Source: Rhodococcus rhodnii
GTDB lineage: Bacteria > Actinomycetota > Actinomycetes > Mycobacteriales > Pseudonocardiaceae
Reading direction: 5' to 3'
Length of the DNA stretch: 64,000 nucleotides
Assembly: GCA_000720375.1 (NCBI GenBank)
Contig: JOAA01000019.1
Location: forward strand, 287,435 to 351,434
Shown here: positions 49,024 through 59,634 of the stretch, in pieces
Layout of the letters: each line of letters begins with the position of its first letter
How positions within the stretch are numbered: the first letter of the stretch is position 1
The notes under the pieces: generated by a model
What the model was told of the DNA's origin: nothing
Seen by the model: only the letters and a program-made list of their open reading frames with translations
Databases searched by the model: none
Made by a program: the position numbers and the translations under genes

Positions 49024-50544
49024 CTAGGCGTCGATCTTCTCGCGCTCCGAACTCGGCGCGGCCGGGCGACGGGTCAGCCTGCGGATCAGTGGCCAGGCCA
49101 GGATCGCCACGATCAGCACGTAGACGATCACCGACATCGGTGTGTTGACCAGCCCGCTGATCGAGCCGTCGCTGATCTGCAGCGCCCGGCGTAGCTGCTG
49201 TTCGGCGGCCGGGCCGAGGATCACTCCAATGACCGCCGGGAGCACCGGCAGGCCGTATCGGCGCATGGCCAGACCGAGCAGACCGATGATGAACAGGACG
49301 ATCAGGTCGACCACGTCACCGCTGACCGCGTACGCACCCACGCTGGCGAAGAACAGAATGCCCGCGTAGAGGTACGGCCGCGGAATGCGCAGCAGCTTGG
49401 CCCACACCGGCGCCAGCGGCAGGTTGAGCACGAGCAGCAGCACCAGGGCGATGAACAGGCTCGCGATCAGCGCCCACACCAGGCCGGACTCCCGCTCGAA
49501 CAGCAATGGCCCCGGCTGGATGCCGTACTGCTGGAAGGCCGCGAGCATCACGGCCGCGGTCGCCGTGGTCGGCAAACCCAAGGTCAGCATTGACGTCAGC
49601 GTGCCCGACGCGGACGCCGAAGCCGTTGCCTCCGGACCCGCGACGCCTTCGATGGCGCCCTTGCCGAACTCGTCCTTGCGCTTGGACAGCCTGCGTTCGG
49701 TCACGTACGACAGGAACGTCGGAATTTCCGCGCCACCAGCGGGAATCGCGCCGAACGGGAAGCCGATGAACGGACCACGCAGCCACGGCCGCCACGACCG
49801 CCGGACGTCGTCACGGCCCAGCCACGGGCGGCCGACCGGGATCGGCTCGGCCTGGATGCGCCTCAGGTGCGCGGCGACCCACAGCGACTCACCGACCGCG
49901 AACAACGCGACCGCGACCACCACGACGTCGATGCCGTCGGACAGGTGCAACGAGCCGAACGTCAGGCGCTGCTGGCCGGTCATCTCGTCGAGACCGATCA
50001 ACCCGATCGCCAGGCCTATGAGCAGTGACGCGAACCCACGGATCCGCGACTTGCCGAGCACCGACGTGACCGAGATGAACGCCAGCAGCATGATCGCGAA
50101 GAAGTCCGGGGCACCGATGCCCACCGCCAGCTTGGCGACCGCGGGAGCGAGCAGTACCAACAGAAGCGTGCCGATCAGACCACCGACGAAGTGTCCGACC
50201 GCTGCCGTGGCAAGGGCTTGCGAGCCGCGGCCGCGTTTGGCCATCGGATTGCCTTCGATCGCCGTGACCACCGACGCGGTCTCGCCCGGCGTGTTCAACA
50301 GGATCGAAGTCGTTGAGCCACCGAACATGCTGCCGTAGTAGATACCGGCGAACATTATGAACGCGCCGGTCGGATCGAGTCCGTACGTGATGGGCAGCAG
50401 CAACGCCACGGCCATCGCGGCACCGATGCCTGGCAGGACACCGATCGTCGTGCCGAGCAGCACGCCGATCACGGCGTACATCAGGTTAACGGGTGTTAAC
50501 GCGGTACCGAAACCGTCCATCAGAGAGGCGAAGGAACCCATCAC
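49024..50544 (-). CDS. tctA: Tripartite tricarboxylate transporter large permease
   Basis: Large membrane subunit of a TctABC importer, 506 residues with about 11-12 helices. Signature segments [35 protein letters not shown] and [24 protein letters not shown] cut as [11 protein letters not shown], plus [20 protein letters not shown]. Start is GTG 50544 or ATG 50541, overlapping the tctB stop. Takes up citrate or related carboxylates using the ion gradient. Confidence 0.92.
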   Translation of the reverse strand: MMGSFASLMDGFGTALTPVNLMYAVIGVLLGTTIGVLPGIGAAMAVALLLPITYGLDPTGAFIMFAGIYYGSMFGGSTTSILLNTPGETASVVTAIEGNPMAKRGRGSQALATAAVGHFVGGLIGTLLLVLLAPAVAKLAVGIGAPDFFAIMLLAFISVTSVLGKSRIRGFASLLIGLAIGLIGLDEMTGQQRLTFGSLHLSDGIDVVVVAVALFAVGESLWVAAHLRRIQAEPIPVGRPWLGRDDVRRSWRPWLRGPFIGFPFGAIPAGGAEIPTFLSYVTERRLSKRKDEFGKGAIEGVAGPEATASASASGTLTSMLTLGLPTTATAAVMLAAFQQYGIQPGPLLFERESGLVWALIASLFIALVLLLVLNLPLAPVWAKLLRIPRPYLYAGILFFASVGAYAVSGDVVDLIVLFIIGLLGLAMRRYGLPVLPAVIGVILGPAAEQQLRRALQISDGSISGLVNTPMSVIVYVLIVAILAWPLIRRLTRRPAAPSSEREKIDA

Positions 50545-51038
50545 AGCACTCCCATCAGCGGCCCGCCCGGCAGGGAAACCCCGAGCAGGTCGTTGAACAC
50601 AAAGTAGGTGACGAGCGAGAGCCCGGCCGCGACGAGCGGGTCACGCACGAAGTTACGGCTGCCCAACGCATACGCCGCACCCCAGAACAAAACCGTTCCG
50701 GAGATCGGGAAACCGACCAGCCCGATCAGTACGACGTTCGCCAGGAAAGCCGCGGCCAGCAACAACACTGTCCGCCAGTCACCGGGCGCGCTCAGATCGA
50801 TGTCCTCGCCGCCCTCTGCTTCCCCCTTGCCACCCCGCAACACGTCCCTGGCCAGCAACGCGGCCACCACGAGCAAGGCGGCACCGACCACGATCGGCAC
50901 CACGTCCGGCCCGATGCCTCGCTCGGTCGGGACCGCGGGCAGGCTGATCGCGTCGACCAGCACGAGCACGCCCAGCGCCGCGAGCAGGACGCTGATGCCG
51001 AGCTCGGACCGCTCCCTCAGACGCTCCATTGTGGTCAT
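50541..51038 (-). CDS. tctB: Tripartite tricarboxylate transporter small permease
   Basis: Small membrane subunit, 165 residues, four helices (ISVLLAALGVLVLVDAI, DVVPIVVGAALLVVAALLA, LLLAAAFLANVVLIGLVGFP, and the C-terminal LSLVTYFVFNDLLG). Overlaps both tctC and tctA by a few bases, the standard tctCBA order. Confidence 0.9.
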   Translation of the reverse strand: MTTMERLRERSELGISVLLAALGVLVLVDAISLPAVPTERGIGPDVVPIVVGAALLVVAALLARDVLRGGKGEAEGGEDIDLSAPGDWRTVLLLAAAFLANVVLIGLVGFPISGTVLFWGAAYALGSRNFVRDPLVAAGLSLVTYFVFNDLLGVSLPGGPLMGVL

Positions 51039-52021
51039 ACCAGCCCCAGCTCCTTCAGCGTCGACGCGACCCGGTCGTTCTCCGCGGCCAGGAACTTGCC
51101 GAAGTCCTCACCCGATTGGAACGCCGAGGTCCAGCCGTTGTTGGCGAGCACCTGCTGCCACTGCGGCGAGGCGTTGAGCTTGGTGAACAGGTTCACCAGC
51201 CGCGTCCGCTCACCCGTGCTGATCCCCGGCGGCGCGACGATGCCGCGCCAGTTGGTGAACACAACGTCCACACCGGACTCGGTCAGGGTCGGCGCGTTCA
51301 CCCCGTTCAGCCTGCTGCGGCTGGTCACCGCGAGCACCCTCAGCTCACCGGCCTGGATCTGGTCGCGGTACTCGCCGATGCCGGACACACCGAACGCGAT
51401 CTTGCCGCCGAGCACTGAAGCCAGCAGCTCGCCACCGCCATCGAATGGCACGTAGTTCACCTTGCGCGGGTCCAGCCCGGCTGCCTTAGCCATCAGCATC
51501 GGAGCGAGGTGGTCAGGACCGCCCGCCCGTGAACCGCCACCGACCGGGACCTGGCCGGGGTTGGCCTTCCACGCCTCCAGCAGCTGGCCGATGTTCTGGT
51601 ACGGCGAATCCTTGCTGACCACGACGATGTCGGGTTCCTCGATCAACTTCGCGATCGGTGTGGTGTCCGCCAGCGAGGACGGCGACTTGTTCGTGTACAC
51701 CGCGCCGACCACGCCAAGTCCCATGGACATCACGAGCTTGCCGTTGCCGCGCTCGTTCACGATCCGGCCGAGGCCGACCGTGCCACCCGCACCAGGCAGG
51801 TTGAATACCTCGATCCGCCTGGACAGGTCCGCTTCTTCGATCGCCTTGACCGCGTGTCGCGCCGTGATGTCGTAACCACCGCCGGGCGCGTTGGGCACCA
51901 GCACTCGCAGACCGCGAACCTGGTCACCCACGTCCTCGTCGCTGCCGGAGCTCAGCAGCGGGGGAATCAACAGCACGGCGGCGATCGCACCCAGGATGGC
52001 CAGCCATGTCTTCGCTCGCAC
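51035..52021 (-). CDS. tctC: Tricarboxylate-binding protein (Bug/TctC family)
   Basis: Extracytoplasmic solute receptor of 328 residues. GTG at 52021 has GAGG 9 bases upstream; a GTG at 52036 has poor spacing. N-terminal membrane anchor WLAILGAIAAVLLIPPLL without lipobox cysteine, then the Bug fold with APGGGYDITARHAVKAI, the ligand loop GAGGTVGLGRI and SRAGGPDHLAPML. Delivers the carboxylate to TctAB. The gene is divergent from a CitA/CitB-type two-component system that probably induces it. Confidence 0.88.
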   Translation of the reverse strand: MRAKTWLAILGAIAAVLLIPPLLSSGSDEDVGDQVRGLRVLVPNAPGGGYDITARHAVKAIEEADLSRRIEVFNLPGAGGTVGLGRIVNERGNGKLVMSMGLGVVGAVYTNKSPSSLADTTPIAKLIEEPDIVVVSKDSPYQNIGQLLEAWKANPGQVPVGGGSRAGGPDHLAPMLMAKAAGLDPRKVNYVPFDGGGELLASVLGGKIAFGVSGIGEYRDQIQAGELRVLAVTSRSRLNGVNAPTLTESGVDVVFTNWRGIVAPPGISTGERTRLVNLFTKLNASPQWQQVLANNGWTSAFQSGEDFGKFLAAENDRVASTLKELGLV

Positions 52022-52147
52022 GTCGCGACACCTCACCTCTCTGTGACTTCGACGACAGCGTTGACTTATGTTGCACGCGGTTTACCGTGATGTCGCGCTT
52101 AGGCGCTTATCGAAGGTTTCGGTACTTGTGGTCACGAGGAGGTGCGC

Positions 52148-53740
52148 GTGGGTGTCAAGGGCTCGCTGGCCCGCCAGCTGCTGGCCTGGCAGGTGGTGAT
52201 CGTGGTCGCCCTGCTCACCGCGGTCGCGGCCTTCTCGGCGATCCAGTCGAACGAGACCTTCATGGACGTCGAGGGACGCCGGATGCTGCTGGCCGCCGAG
52301 AACCTCGCCGCCATGCCTGCCGTCCGCGGCACGGATGACGCGCGCGGCGGTGAGCCCATCCCAGGCGCCTTGGCCGATCCGCTGCGGTACCCGGCGCTCC
52401 CCGGCTCGGCTGAGACCACGCGCAGCCTGTCCGGCGCGGACGAGGTCACCTTCGCGTTGCCGGATCTGACCGTGGTGACGTCTACGATCCCCGGTCGTAA
52501 CGGCTCGAAGCTGGACATCGGCGACAGCACGATCCGGACGGGACGGTCATGGGTCGGCGTCATCGACGGCATGCTCGTCGCCCACGTACCTGTGCTCGGC
52601 AACGACGCCAAGGTGATCGGTGTCGCCGCCGTCGGCGTGGAGACACAAGGTTTCTTCGCCGGCGTGGTCGAGTCGCCGACGAACGCGCTCGTGTTGCTCG
52701 GACTGGCCACTGTGCTCGGTGTGACCGGCTCGCTCCTGCTGGCCCAACGGGTGAAGCAGCAGACACTCGGGCTCGAACCGGCCGAGATCACCTCGCTGGT
52801 CGAGCAGCGTGAAGCGATGCTGCACGGGATCAAGGAAGGCGTGGTCGGCCTCGACCGCAACGACCGGATCGTGCTGGTCAACGACCACGCCCGGACGCTT
52901 TTGTCCATTCCGGGCGACAGCGTCGGCAAGTCGGTGTCCGATTTGGACTTCAACGAGCGGATGACCGACGTGCTGACCGGGCGCGCGGCCGGAGCGGACC
53001 AGATCGTGCTGCGCAAAGGCCGGGTGCTGACGATGAACCGGATGCCGATCACCCTGCACGACCAGTCGATCGGGTCGGTGGTGACGATGCGGGACCGTAC
53101 CGAGATGGTCGCACTGCAGAACGAACTCGCCGCGACCCAGAACACGACGGACACCCTGCGCGCCCAGGCGCACGAGTTCTCCAACCGCCTGCACACGATC
53201 TCCGGCCTGATCGAACTCGGCGAGTACGACGAAGTCCGGCGATTCATCACAACGGTGTCGCACACCCAACAGGAATGGCACGCCTCAGTGAGTGCGAGCA
53301 TTCACGACTCGGCGGTGGCGGCGTTGCTGATCGCCAAGGCGAGCGTGGCGGCCGAGCACAGCGTCGGCCTGCGGCTGTCCGCAGGCAGCAGGTTGTCCGA
53401 AGTAGACCCGGCGCTGTCCGCGGACCTGGTGACAGTGCTGGGAAACCTGGTGGACAACGCCGTCGACGCACTCGGCGGTGTGCGGGACGGGTGGATCGAA
53501 GTGGACATCAGCGAGCTCGACGAGGCGGTCCGGGTGGTGGTGCGCGACTCCGGGCCGGGCGTGGCGCCGGAGATCGCCCGTGAAGTGTTCCGGAACGGAT
53601 TCACCACGAAGGCGGCTGAGGAAGGCGGCAAACGCGGGCTGGGGCTGGCGTTGGCACGGCAGACCTGCATCCGCAGGCAAGGATGGATCGACGTGCACAA
53701 CGAAGGGGGCGCGGTGTTCACCGCGCTGGTGCCGCGATGA
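52148..53740 (+). CDS. CitA/DcuS-type sensor histidine kinase
   Basis: Membrane kinase of 530 residues. GTG at 52148 with AGGAGG five bases upstream. Two helices (LLAWQVVIVVALLTAVAAF and VLLGLATVLGVTGSLLLAQ) frame an extracytoplasmic sensor domain of about 140 residues of the citrate-sensor type; a PAS domain follows; then the Spo0B-type H-box AQAHEFSNRLHTISGLIEL and HATPase_c with LGNLVDNAVDAL. Such kinases sense citrate, tartrate or C4-dicarboxylates outside the cell. Divergence from tctCBA indicates it controls that transporter. Confidence 0.9.
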   Translation: MGVKGSLARQLLAWQVVIVVALLTAVAAFSAIQSNETFMDVEGRRMLLAAENLAAMPAVRGTDDARGGEPIPGALADPLRYPALPGSAETTRSLSGADEVTFALPDLTVVTSTIPGRNGSKLDIGDSTIRTGRSWVGVIDGMLVAHVPVLGNDAKVIGVAAVGVETQGFFAGVVESPTNALVLLGLATVLGVTGSLLLAQRVKQQTLGLEPAEITSLVEQREAMLHGIKEGVVGLDRNDRIVLVNDHARTLLSIPGDSVGKSVSDLDFNERMTDVLTGRAAGADQIVLRKGRVLTMNRMPITLHDQSIGSVVTMRDRTEMVALQNELAATQNTTDTLRAQAHEFSNRLHTISGLIELGEYDEVRRFITTVSHTQQEWHASVSASIHDSAVAALLIAKASVAAEHSVGLRLSAGSRLSEVDPALSADLVTVLGNLVDNAVDALGGVRDGWIEVDISELDEAVRVVVRDSGPGVAPEIAREVFRNGFTTKAAEEGGKRGLGLALARQTCIRRQGWIDVHNEGGAVFTALVPR

Positions 53741-54408
53741 AGACGGTGCTCGTGGTCGACGACGACTTCATGGTCGCGAAGGTCCACAGTGGATACGTAT
53801 CCCGGACACCGGGGTTCTCGGTCGTCGGGGTAGCGCACACGGGGGCCGATGCCTTGCAGGCTGCGCGGGAACTCAAGCCGGACTTGGTTTTGCTCGACAT
53901 CTACCTGCCGGACATGGACGGACTTGCTGTGCTGCAAGAACTCCGGTCGTCGCAGGGAGATACCGACGTGATCGTGATCAGCGCTGCGAACGACGTGGAC
54001 ACCGTGCGGCGGGCGATGCGGGGTGGCGTGCTGCACTACCTGATCAAGCCGTTCTCGTACTCGGCTTTGTTCGATCAGTTGCGGCATTTCGCTACTCTGC
54101 ACGAGAAGCTCGATCGGCTTGCGGTGGCTGGGCAGGCCGATGTCGATCAGGTTTTCGGGGCTCGTCCGCGCGGGGCGACGAGCTTGCCCAAGGGGCTCAC
54201 CGAGCAGACCGCCGAACTCGTGGAGCGTGTGATGCGCGAGCACCCGGAAGGGTTGTCCGCCACGGAATGCGCTCAGTTGACCGAGTTGTCTCGGGTTTCG
54301 GCTCGCCGGTACCTCGAGCACTTCACCGAGACGGGTAAGTCCGAGGTGACCTTGAAGTACGGCGGGACCGGGCGACCAGAGCGCCGCTACAGGTGGCTCA
54401 ACGCCTGA
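53737..54408 (+). CDS. CitB/DcuR-type response regulator
   Basis: Response regulator of 223 residues. Receiver with VLVVDDD and phospho-Asp in LVLLDIYLPDMDG; C-terminal helix-turn-helix of the CitB type (GLSATECAQLTELSRVSARR, EVTLKYGGTGRPERRY). ATG overlaps the kinase stop. Expected to activate tctCBA. The 160 bases after it, before the convergent GntR gene, hold nothing I can identify. Confidence 0.9.
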   Translation: MKTVLVVDDDFMVAKVHSGYVSRTPGFSVVGVAHTGADALQAARELKPDLVLLDIYLPDMDGLAVLQELRSSQGDTDVIVISAANDVDTVRRAMRGGVLHYLIKPFSYSALFDQLRHFATLHEKLDRLAVAGQADVDQVFGARPRGATSLPKGLTEQTAELVERVMREHPEGLSATECAQLTELSRVSARRYLEHFTETGKSEVTLKYGGTGRPERRYRWLNA

Positions 54409-54571
54409 CCGCACCTTCGGCCGCACCCCATCGCAACAGCAATTTTTACGCTACCGGAGGGGTACGACAGTTTTGCGTTTGCGCAGGTCGGAACGTAGGG
54501 CAGGCTTGATGCGCGGTCGATCGGGATGGCAGCGAATGTGCAGAGCAGGCGTCGGCGTGGGCCCGAGGCGG

Positions 54572-55216
54572 TCAGCTCAGGCCTTGGTCGAAGATCTCGC
54601 GGAGGACTCCGGGGTCGACGGTCCAGTTGCCGATCAGTTCGCCTGCTGCTCTGTCCATGTCGTGTTCGAGGATGGCTTTGGCGATCATTCGGTGCTGGGT
54701 TTCGGCGCGCATGATTCGTTTGCGGCTGGTGAAGTAGGCGAACTCGTAGCGGTGCACCACCGTCTTCTGGGCTTTGATCAGTTGCAGCAGGCGCTTGTTC
54801 GGGCAGGACTTCAGCAGTTCGTCGTGCCATTGGTCGTCGATCGTGCCTGCTTGGATCGGGTCCACGTCGAGCATGCGCTGGGCTAGTTCGTTCAGCCTTG
54901 GCACGCTTGCGACCAGCACGTCGATGGCGCACTTGCGGAGTGCGGCGACTTCCAGCGCGCCGATGATCGGGTAGGTCTCCTTGACCTCGTCGACCGTGAG
55001 CGGGGAGAGCCAGAAGCCTCGGTTGGGGCGGAGTTCGAGCACGCCTTCTTGGGCGAGGCCGGCCAGGGCTTCTCGTAGCGGGGTGCGGCTGACGCCTAGG
55101 TCGTCGGCGAGTTGCCCCTCGTTGATGCGCTCGCCGACGGGGTAGTCGCCGCGGACCAGCCTGGCCAGCACTTCGTCGCGGATCTGCTCGCGCAGGGGGC
55201 GCTTGGTTATCGCCAT
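54572..55216 (-). CDS. FadR-type GntR regulator
   Basis: Regulator of 214 residues. Winged helix LREQIRDEVLARLVRGDYP ... LADDLGVSRTPLREALAGL, then an all-helical FCD domain with metal-binding residues (DDQWHDELLKSC and HRMIAKAILEHD). ATG at 55216 (MAITKRP) lies next to a tandem 21-base repeat that overlaps the upstream side of the start. Divergent from diaminopropionate ammonia-lyase, its likely target. The next upstream space of about 95 bases holds both operators. Confidence 0.87.
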   Translation of the reverse strand: MAITKRPLREQIRDEVLARLVRGDYPVGERINEGQLADDLGVSRTPLREALAGLAQEGVLELRPNRGFWLSPLTVDEVKETYPIIGALEVAALRKCAIDVLVASVPRLNELAQRMLDVDPIQAGTIDDQWHDELLKSCPNKRLLQLIKAQKTVVHRYEFAYFTSRKRIMRAETQHRMIAKAILEHDMDRAAGELIGNWTVDPGVLREIFDQGLS

Positions 55217-55258
55217 GAACACAGAGTACTACATGCTGAACACAGAGTGTTGCATGCT
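55217..55258. promoter_or_regulatory. Two tandem 21-bp repeats directly before the GntR start
   Basis: Units GAACACAGAGTACTACATGC-T (55217-55237) and GAACACAGAGTGTTGCATGC-T (55238-55258) differ at three positions. They abut the GntR ATG on the minus strand, so binding would block its own transcription or translation. Confidence 0.7.
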
Positions 55259-55281
55259 GTGCTTCGTACTTTGTGCTTTGA

Positions 55282-55304
55282 ATTCTGAATTCAGAATGTA
55301 GAGT
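55282..55304 (+). promoter_or_regulatory. 16-bp palindrome and -10 box of the ammonia-lyase gene
   Basis: ATTCTGAATTCAGAAT (55282-55297) is a perfect palindrome ending just before TAGAGT (55299-55304), a -10 box 7 bases before the GTG at 55312. The arrangement suggests repression of a leaderless transcript. Confidence 0.6.
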
Positions 55305-55311
55305 TCAGGGC

Positions 55312-56439
55312 GTGTACCTCAACTCTTCGGCTCGCTCCTGGACGGCACCGCCCGCCACCTCGGGCGGAGGCCGCGAAGCAGCACCGGCCACCACCCCGGG
55401 CGGAGACCCCAAGGCGGCAGCCAGTGCCGCCGAAGGTCACCCCGAGGCGGCGGCGACCACGCCAGACGGAGACCCCAGGGCAGTGCATCGTGAGCTGCCC
55501 GGATTCGCGCCCACCCCGTTGATCGAAGTCCCCGACCTGGCGGAAGAGCTCGGAGTGCGCCGAGTGCTGGTGAAGGACGAGCACCTGAGAGCCGGGCTGC
55601 CGTCGTTCAAGATCCTCGGCGCGGCCTGGGCGATCTTCAAAGGCCTCGGCGGCACGACAAGCCTCGAAGACCTCAAGGTCGACCCGGACACAACGCTGGT
55701 CAGCGCCACAGCGGGCAACCACGGCCGAGCGGTCGCGTACATGGCGAAGCTGCTGGGCCTCAAGGCCCACATCTTCATCCCAGCGGGGACGGCCCCAGCG
55801 AGGATCGAAGCGATCCGCAGCGAAGGCGCGAAGGTGGAAGTCGTCGACGGCGACTACCAAAAAGCCGTCGACCGAGCGACACAGAGAGCGAGCGAAGACC
55901 CGAAAGCCCTGCTGGCCGCGGACGTCGGAAACTCGATGACGCCGATCTGGGCAACCCAGGGCTACCGAACGATCCTGCACGAGATCGACGAGCAACTGAC
56001 CGAAGCACCGGACCTGGTCGTCGTCCCGGTCGGCGCGGGCGCGTTCGCCTCAGCGGTCGTCCAGCACTACCGAAGCGACGGAGCCCACCCCCAGATCCTG
56101 ACCGTGGAACCGGATTCCGCAGCCTGCCTGCTGAAGTCGTTGCAGGCAGGCGAACCCGTCAACGTTCCTGGCCCGCACCCGTCGAAGATGGCCGGCCTGA
56201 ACGCGGGCGACGTCGACGCCCACGCCTGGCCCTACTTGAAGAACGGAGTCGACGCGGCAGTCACGGTCACCGACGAAGAGACCGACCAGGCCATGCGCGA
56301 CCTCGCCGACAAGGACATCGTCGCGGGCGAGTGCGGCGCCGCGAGCCTCGCGGGCGTCCGAGCCTTCCGGGAGCACCTCACAGCGGACTCAGTCGTCGTC
56401 CTGATCAGCACGGAAGGCACGCACGAAATCAATCGCTGA
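55312..56439 (+). CDS. Diaminopropionate ammonia-lyase
   Basis: PLP enzyme of fold type II, 375 residues, converting 2,3-diaminopropionate to pyruvate and ammonia. Features: PTPLIEVPDLAEELG, PLP lysine in PSFKILGAAWAIFKG, SATAGNHGRAVAYMAKLLG, and the phosphate loop PVGAGAFASAVVQH. The first 55 residues contain an unusual Ala/Pro/Gly-rich insert made of repeats like TPGGDPKAAA and TPDGDPRA, absent from the core fold. GTG start directly follows a -10 box. The divergent GntR regulator probably controls it. A threonine synthase-like role is less likely given the segments seen. Confidence 0.85.
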   Translation: MYLNSSARSWTAPPATSGGGREAAPATTPGGDPKAAASAAEGHPEAAATTPDGDPRAVHRELPGFAPTPLIEVPDLAEELGVRRVLVKDEHLRAGLPSFKILGAAWAIFKGLGGTTSLEDLKVDPDTTLVSATAGNHGRAVAYMAKLLGLKAHIFIPAGTAPARIEAIRSEGAKVEVVDGDYQKAVDRATQRASEDPKALLAADVGNSMTPIWATQGYRTILHEIDEQLTEAPDLVVVPVGAGAFASAVVQHYRSDGAHPQILTVEPDSAACLLKSLQAGEPVNVPGPHPSKMAGLNAGDVDAHAWPYLKNGVDAAVTVTDEETDQAMRDLADKDIVAGECGAASLAGVRAFREHLTADSVVVLISTEGTHEINR

Positions 56440-56854
56440 AAGTCCGGCGGGAGCGCTTCGTCTCGCCACGGCGGCGCTTCTCGGTGAGCCGACGCTCTTT
56501 CGCCGCCCGGCTCGGCCGGGTCGGGCGCCGCTTGGGCGGTGGCGGCTCGGAAGCGCTACGCAGCAACGAAGCCAGCCGTTCGCGCGCCGCCTGCCGATTC
56601 GCCAGCTGCGCACGGAATTCGCTCGCCGCGACCGTGACGACGCCGTCGACCAGCCGCGTGGCAAGGCGATCAAGGATACGCGGGCGCAATGTGTCCGGAA
56701 TGGACGGTGAACCGGCCACGTCGAACGACAGCTCCACTCGGCTGTCCGTGGTGTTCACCCCTTGCCCACCTGGCCCGGACGACCGAGAGAAGCGTTCGCG
56801 CAACTCGGCCGCTGGGATCACCAGCGCACCCGTCACGAACAAGTTCTCAGCCAT
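56429..56854 (-). CDS. arfB: Alternative ribosome-rescue factor ArfB
   Basis: Peptidyl-tRNA hydrolase of 141 residues that frees stalled ribosomes. Catalytic GGQ in SSGPGGQGVNTTDSRVEL, followed by SIPDTLRPRILDRLATRLVDG, and the long basic C-terminal tail (KRRPTRPSRAAKERR...) that enters the empty mRNA channel. Length fits ArfB rather than full release factors. Convergent with the ammonia-lyase gene with an 11-base overlap. Confidence 0.92.
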   Translation of the reverse strand: MAENLFVTGALVIPAAELRERFSRSSGPGGQGVNTTDSRVELSFDVAGSPSIPDTLRPRILDRLATRLVDGVVTVAASEFRAQLANRQAARERLASLLRSASEPPPPKRRPTRPSRAAKERRLTEKRRRGETKRSRRTFSD

Positions 56855-56902
56855 ACATCAAGTGTGACGCGTGATCACACCGAATGCGAATGGTTAACCG
56901 CG

Positions 56903-57949
<1,047 letters not shown>

Positions 57950-57984
57950 CACCGAGCGGTCATCCTTGTCGTGTGGTTACGGCC

Positions 57985-59505
57985 TCAGGGACGCTGCAAC
58001 GCGTCCTCGGCACCGTACCCGTTGACCAAGACCGGTGTGGCCGGCCCTGCGACACCTTTTTCCACGCTTTCCAGCAGATGCTTACCGATCAACGCCTCGC
58101 CCGGCAGCGTGATCGGGTAGTGCCCGTCAAAGCAGGCCATACATAGCCTGCTGCGTGGCTGCTCGGTCGCGGCGACCATGCTCTCCAGCGAGATGTAGCC
58201 GAGTGAATCCGCGCCAATTGACCTGCGTACACCGTCGAAGTCGAGACCGTTGGCGATCAGCTCGGCCCGCGAGGCGAAGTCGATTCCGTAGAAACACGGC
58301 CATTTCACCGGCGGAGACGCGATCCGCACGTGCACCTCGAGCGCCCCGGCCTCGCGCAACATCCGAACCAAAGCGCGCTGGGTGTTGCCGCGCACGATCG
58401 AATCGTCCACGACGACAAGGCGCTTGCCGCGGATGACATCCCGCAACGGGTTGAGCTTGAGCCGGATGCCCAGCTGCCGGATGGTCTGCGACGGCTGGAT
58501 GAAGGTCCGCCCGACGTAAGCGTTCTTGACCAGGCCCTGGCCGTACGGGATGCCCGACGCCTGCGCGTAGCCGATCGCCGCGGGCGTGCCGGACTCCGGA
58601 ACCGGGATCACCAGATCGGCATCGGCCGGGTGCTCGGTGGCGAGCCTGCGGCCGATCTCCACACGGGTGGCGTGCACGCCACGGCCCGCGATCGTGGTGT
58701 CCGGCCTGGCCAGGTAGACGTACTCGAAAACGCAGCCCTTCGGCTCCGGCACGGCGAAGCGCGACGACCGCAGGCCGCCCTCATCGATCGCCAGCAGCTC
58801 ACCGGGCTCGACCTCACGCACGAACGACGCGCCGACGATGTCCAGCGCGGCGGTCTCGCTCGCAACAACCCAGCCGCGCTCGAGGCGGCCGAGCACGAGC
58901 GGGTGCACGCCGTGCGGGTCGCGCGCCGCGTACAAGGTGGACTCGTCCGACCACACCAGACAGAACGCGCCACGCAGCGTGGGCAGCAGTTCCATGGCGG
59001 CCAGCTCGAGGCTCGTGTCCGACGCGGCCGCCGCCAGCAGGCCGCAGATCAGATCCGAGTCGGTGGTCGCGCCGTTCTTGGTGGTGATGCCCGCCTGTTC
59101 GGACCGCTCAAGCAGCTCGGCGGTGTTCACCAGGTTGCCGTTGTGGCCCAGCGACAGGCCCTTGCCGTCAGCCGTGGTGCGGAAGGTCGGCTGGGCGTTC
59201 TCCCAGGTGCCCGACCCGGTCGTGGAGTAGCGGCAGTGGCCGACCGCGACGTGCCCTTTGAGCGAGTGCAGCACCTGCTCGTCGAACACCTGGCTGACCA
59301 GGCCGAGATCCTTGAACACGACGACCTGTCGGCCGTCCGCCACGGAGATACCGGCTGCTTCCTGCCCACGGTGCTGCAACGCGTACAGCCCGTAGTACGT
59401 GAGCTTGGCGACTTCCTCACCGGGCGCCCAGACTCCGAACACCCCGCATTCCTCGCGGGGTTCTGAGTCGATGGTGCCGGCTTGGGGGGCTGACTGGTCG
59501 GTGAC
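57985..59505 (-). CDS. purF: Amidophosphoribosyltransferase
   Basis: First committed enzyme of purine synthesis, 506 residues. GTG at 59505 (VTDQSAPQAG) with GGGAG upstream; the propeptide of about 19 residues is removed to expose the N-terminal Cys of CGVFGVWAPGEEV. Glutaminase domain, then PRTase domain with VVVDDSIVRGNTQ. Four cysteines suited to a [4Fe-4S] cluster: GCVFEYVYL, WPCFYGIDF and CMACFDGHYP, as in the Bacillus-type enzyme. Upstream start at 59580 would add 25 non-conserved residues. Confidence 0.95.
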   Translation of the reverse strand, partial: VTDQSAPQAGTIDSEPREECGVFGVWAPGEEVAKLTYYGLYALQHRGQEAAGISVADGRQVVVFKDLGLVSQVFDEQVLHSLKGHVAVGHCRYSTTGSGTWENAQPTFRTTADGKGLSLGHNGNLVNTAELLERSEQAGITTKNGATTDSDLICGLLAAAASDTSLELAAMELLPTLRGAFCLVWSDESTLYAARDPHGVHPLVLGRLERGWVVASETAALDIVGASFVREVEPGELLAIDEGGLRSSRFAVPEPKGCVFEYVYLARPDTTIAGRGVHATRVEIGRRLATEHPADADLVIPVPESGTPAAIGYAQASGIPYGQGLVKNAYVGRTFIQPSQTIRQLGIRLKLNPLRDVIRGKRLVVVDDSIVRGNTQRALVRMLREAGALEVHVRIASPPVKWPCFYGIDFASRAELIANGLDFDGVRRSIGADSLGYISLESMVAATEQPRSRLCMACFDGHYPITLPGEALIGKHLLESVEKGVAGPATPVLVNGYGAEDALQRP

Positions 59506-59634
59506 CACGCGAAGCGCTCCCTGGGGACGGAATGCAGGCTGATCTCCAGTGTAGATGGCTCTACCACCCGTACGGACCAACCGGCTGTGGTGCGCCCCAC
59601 TATCGAGACCGCGTTACCGCCCTTATGGCCTACT

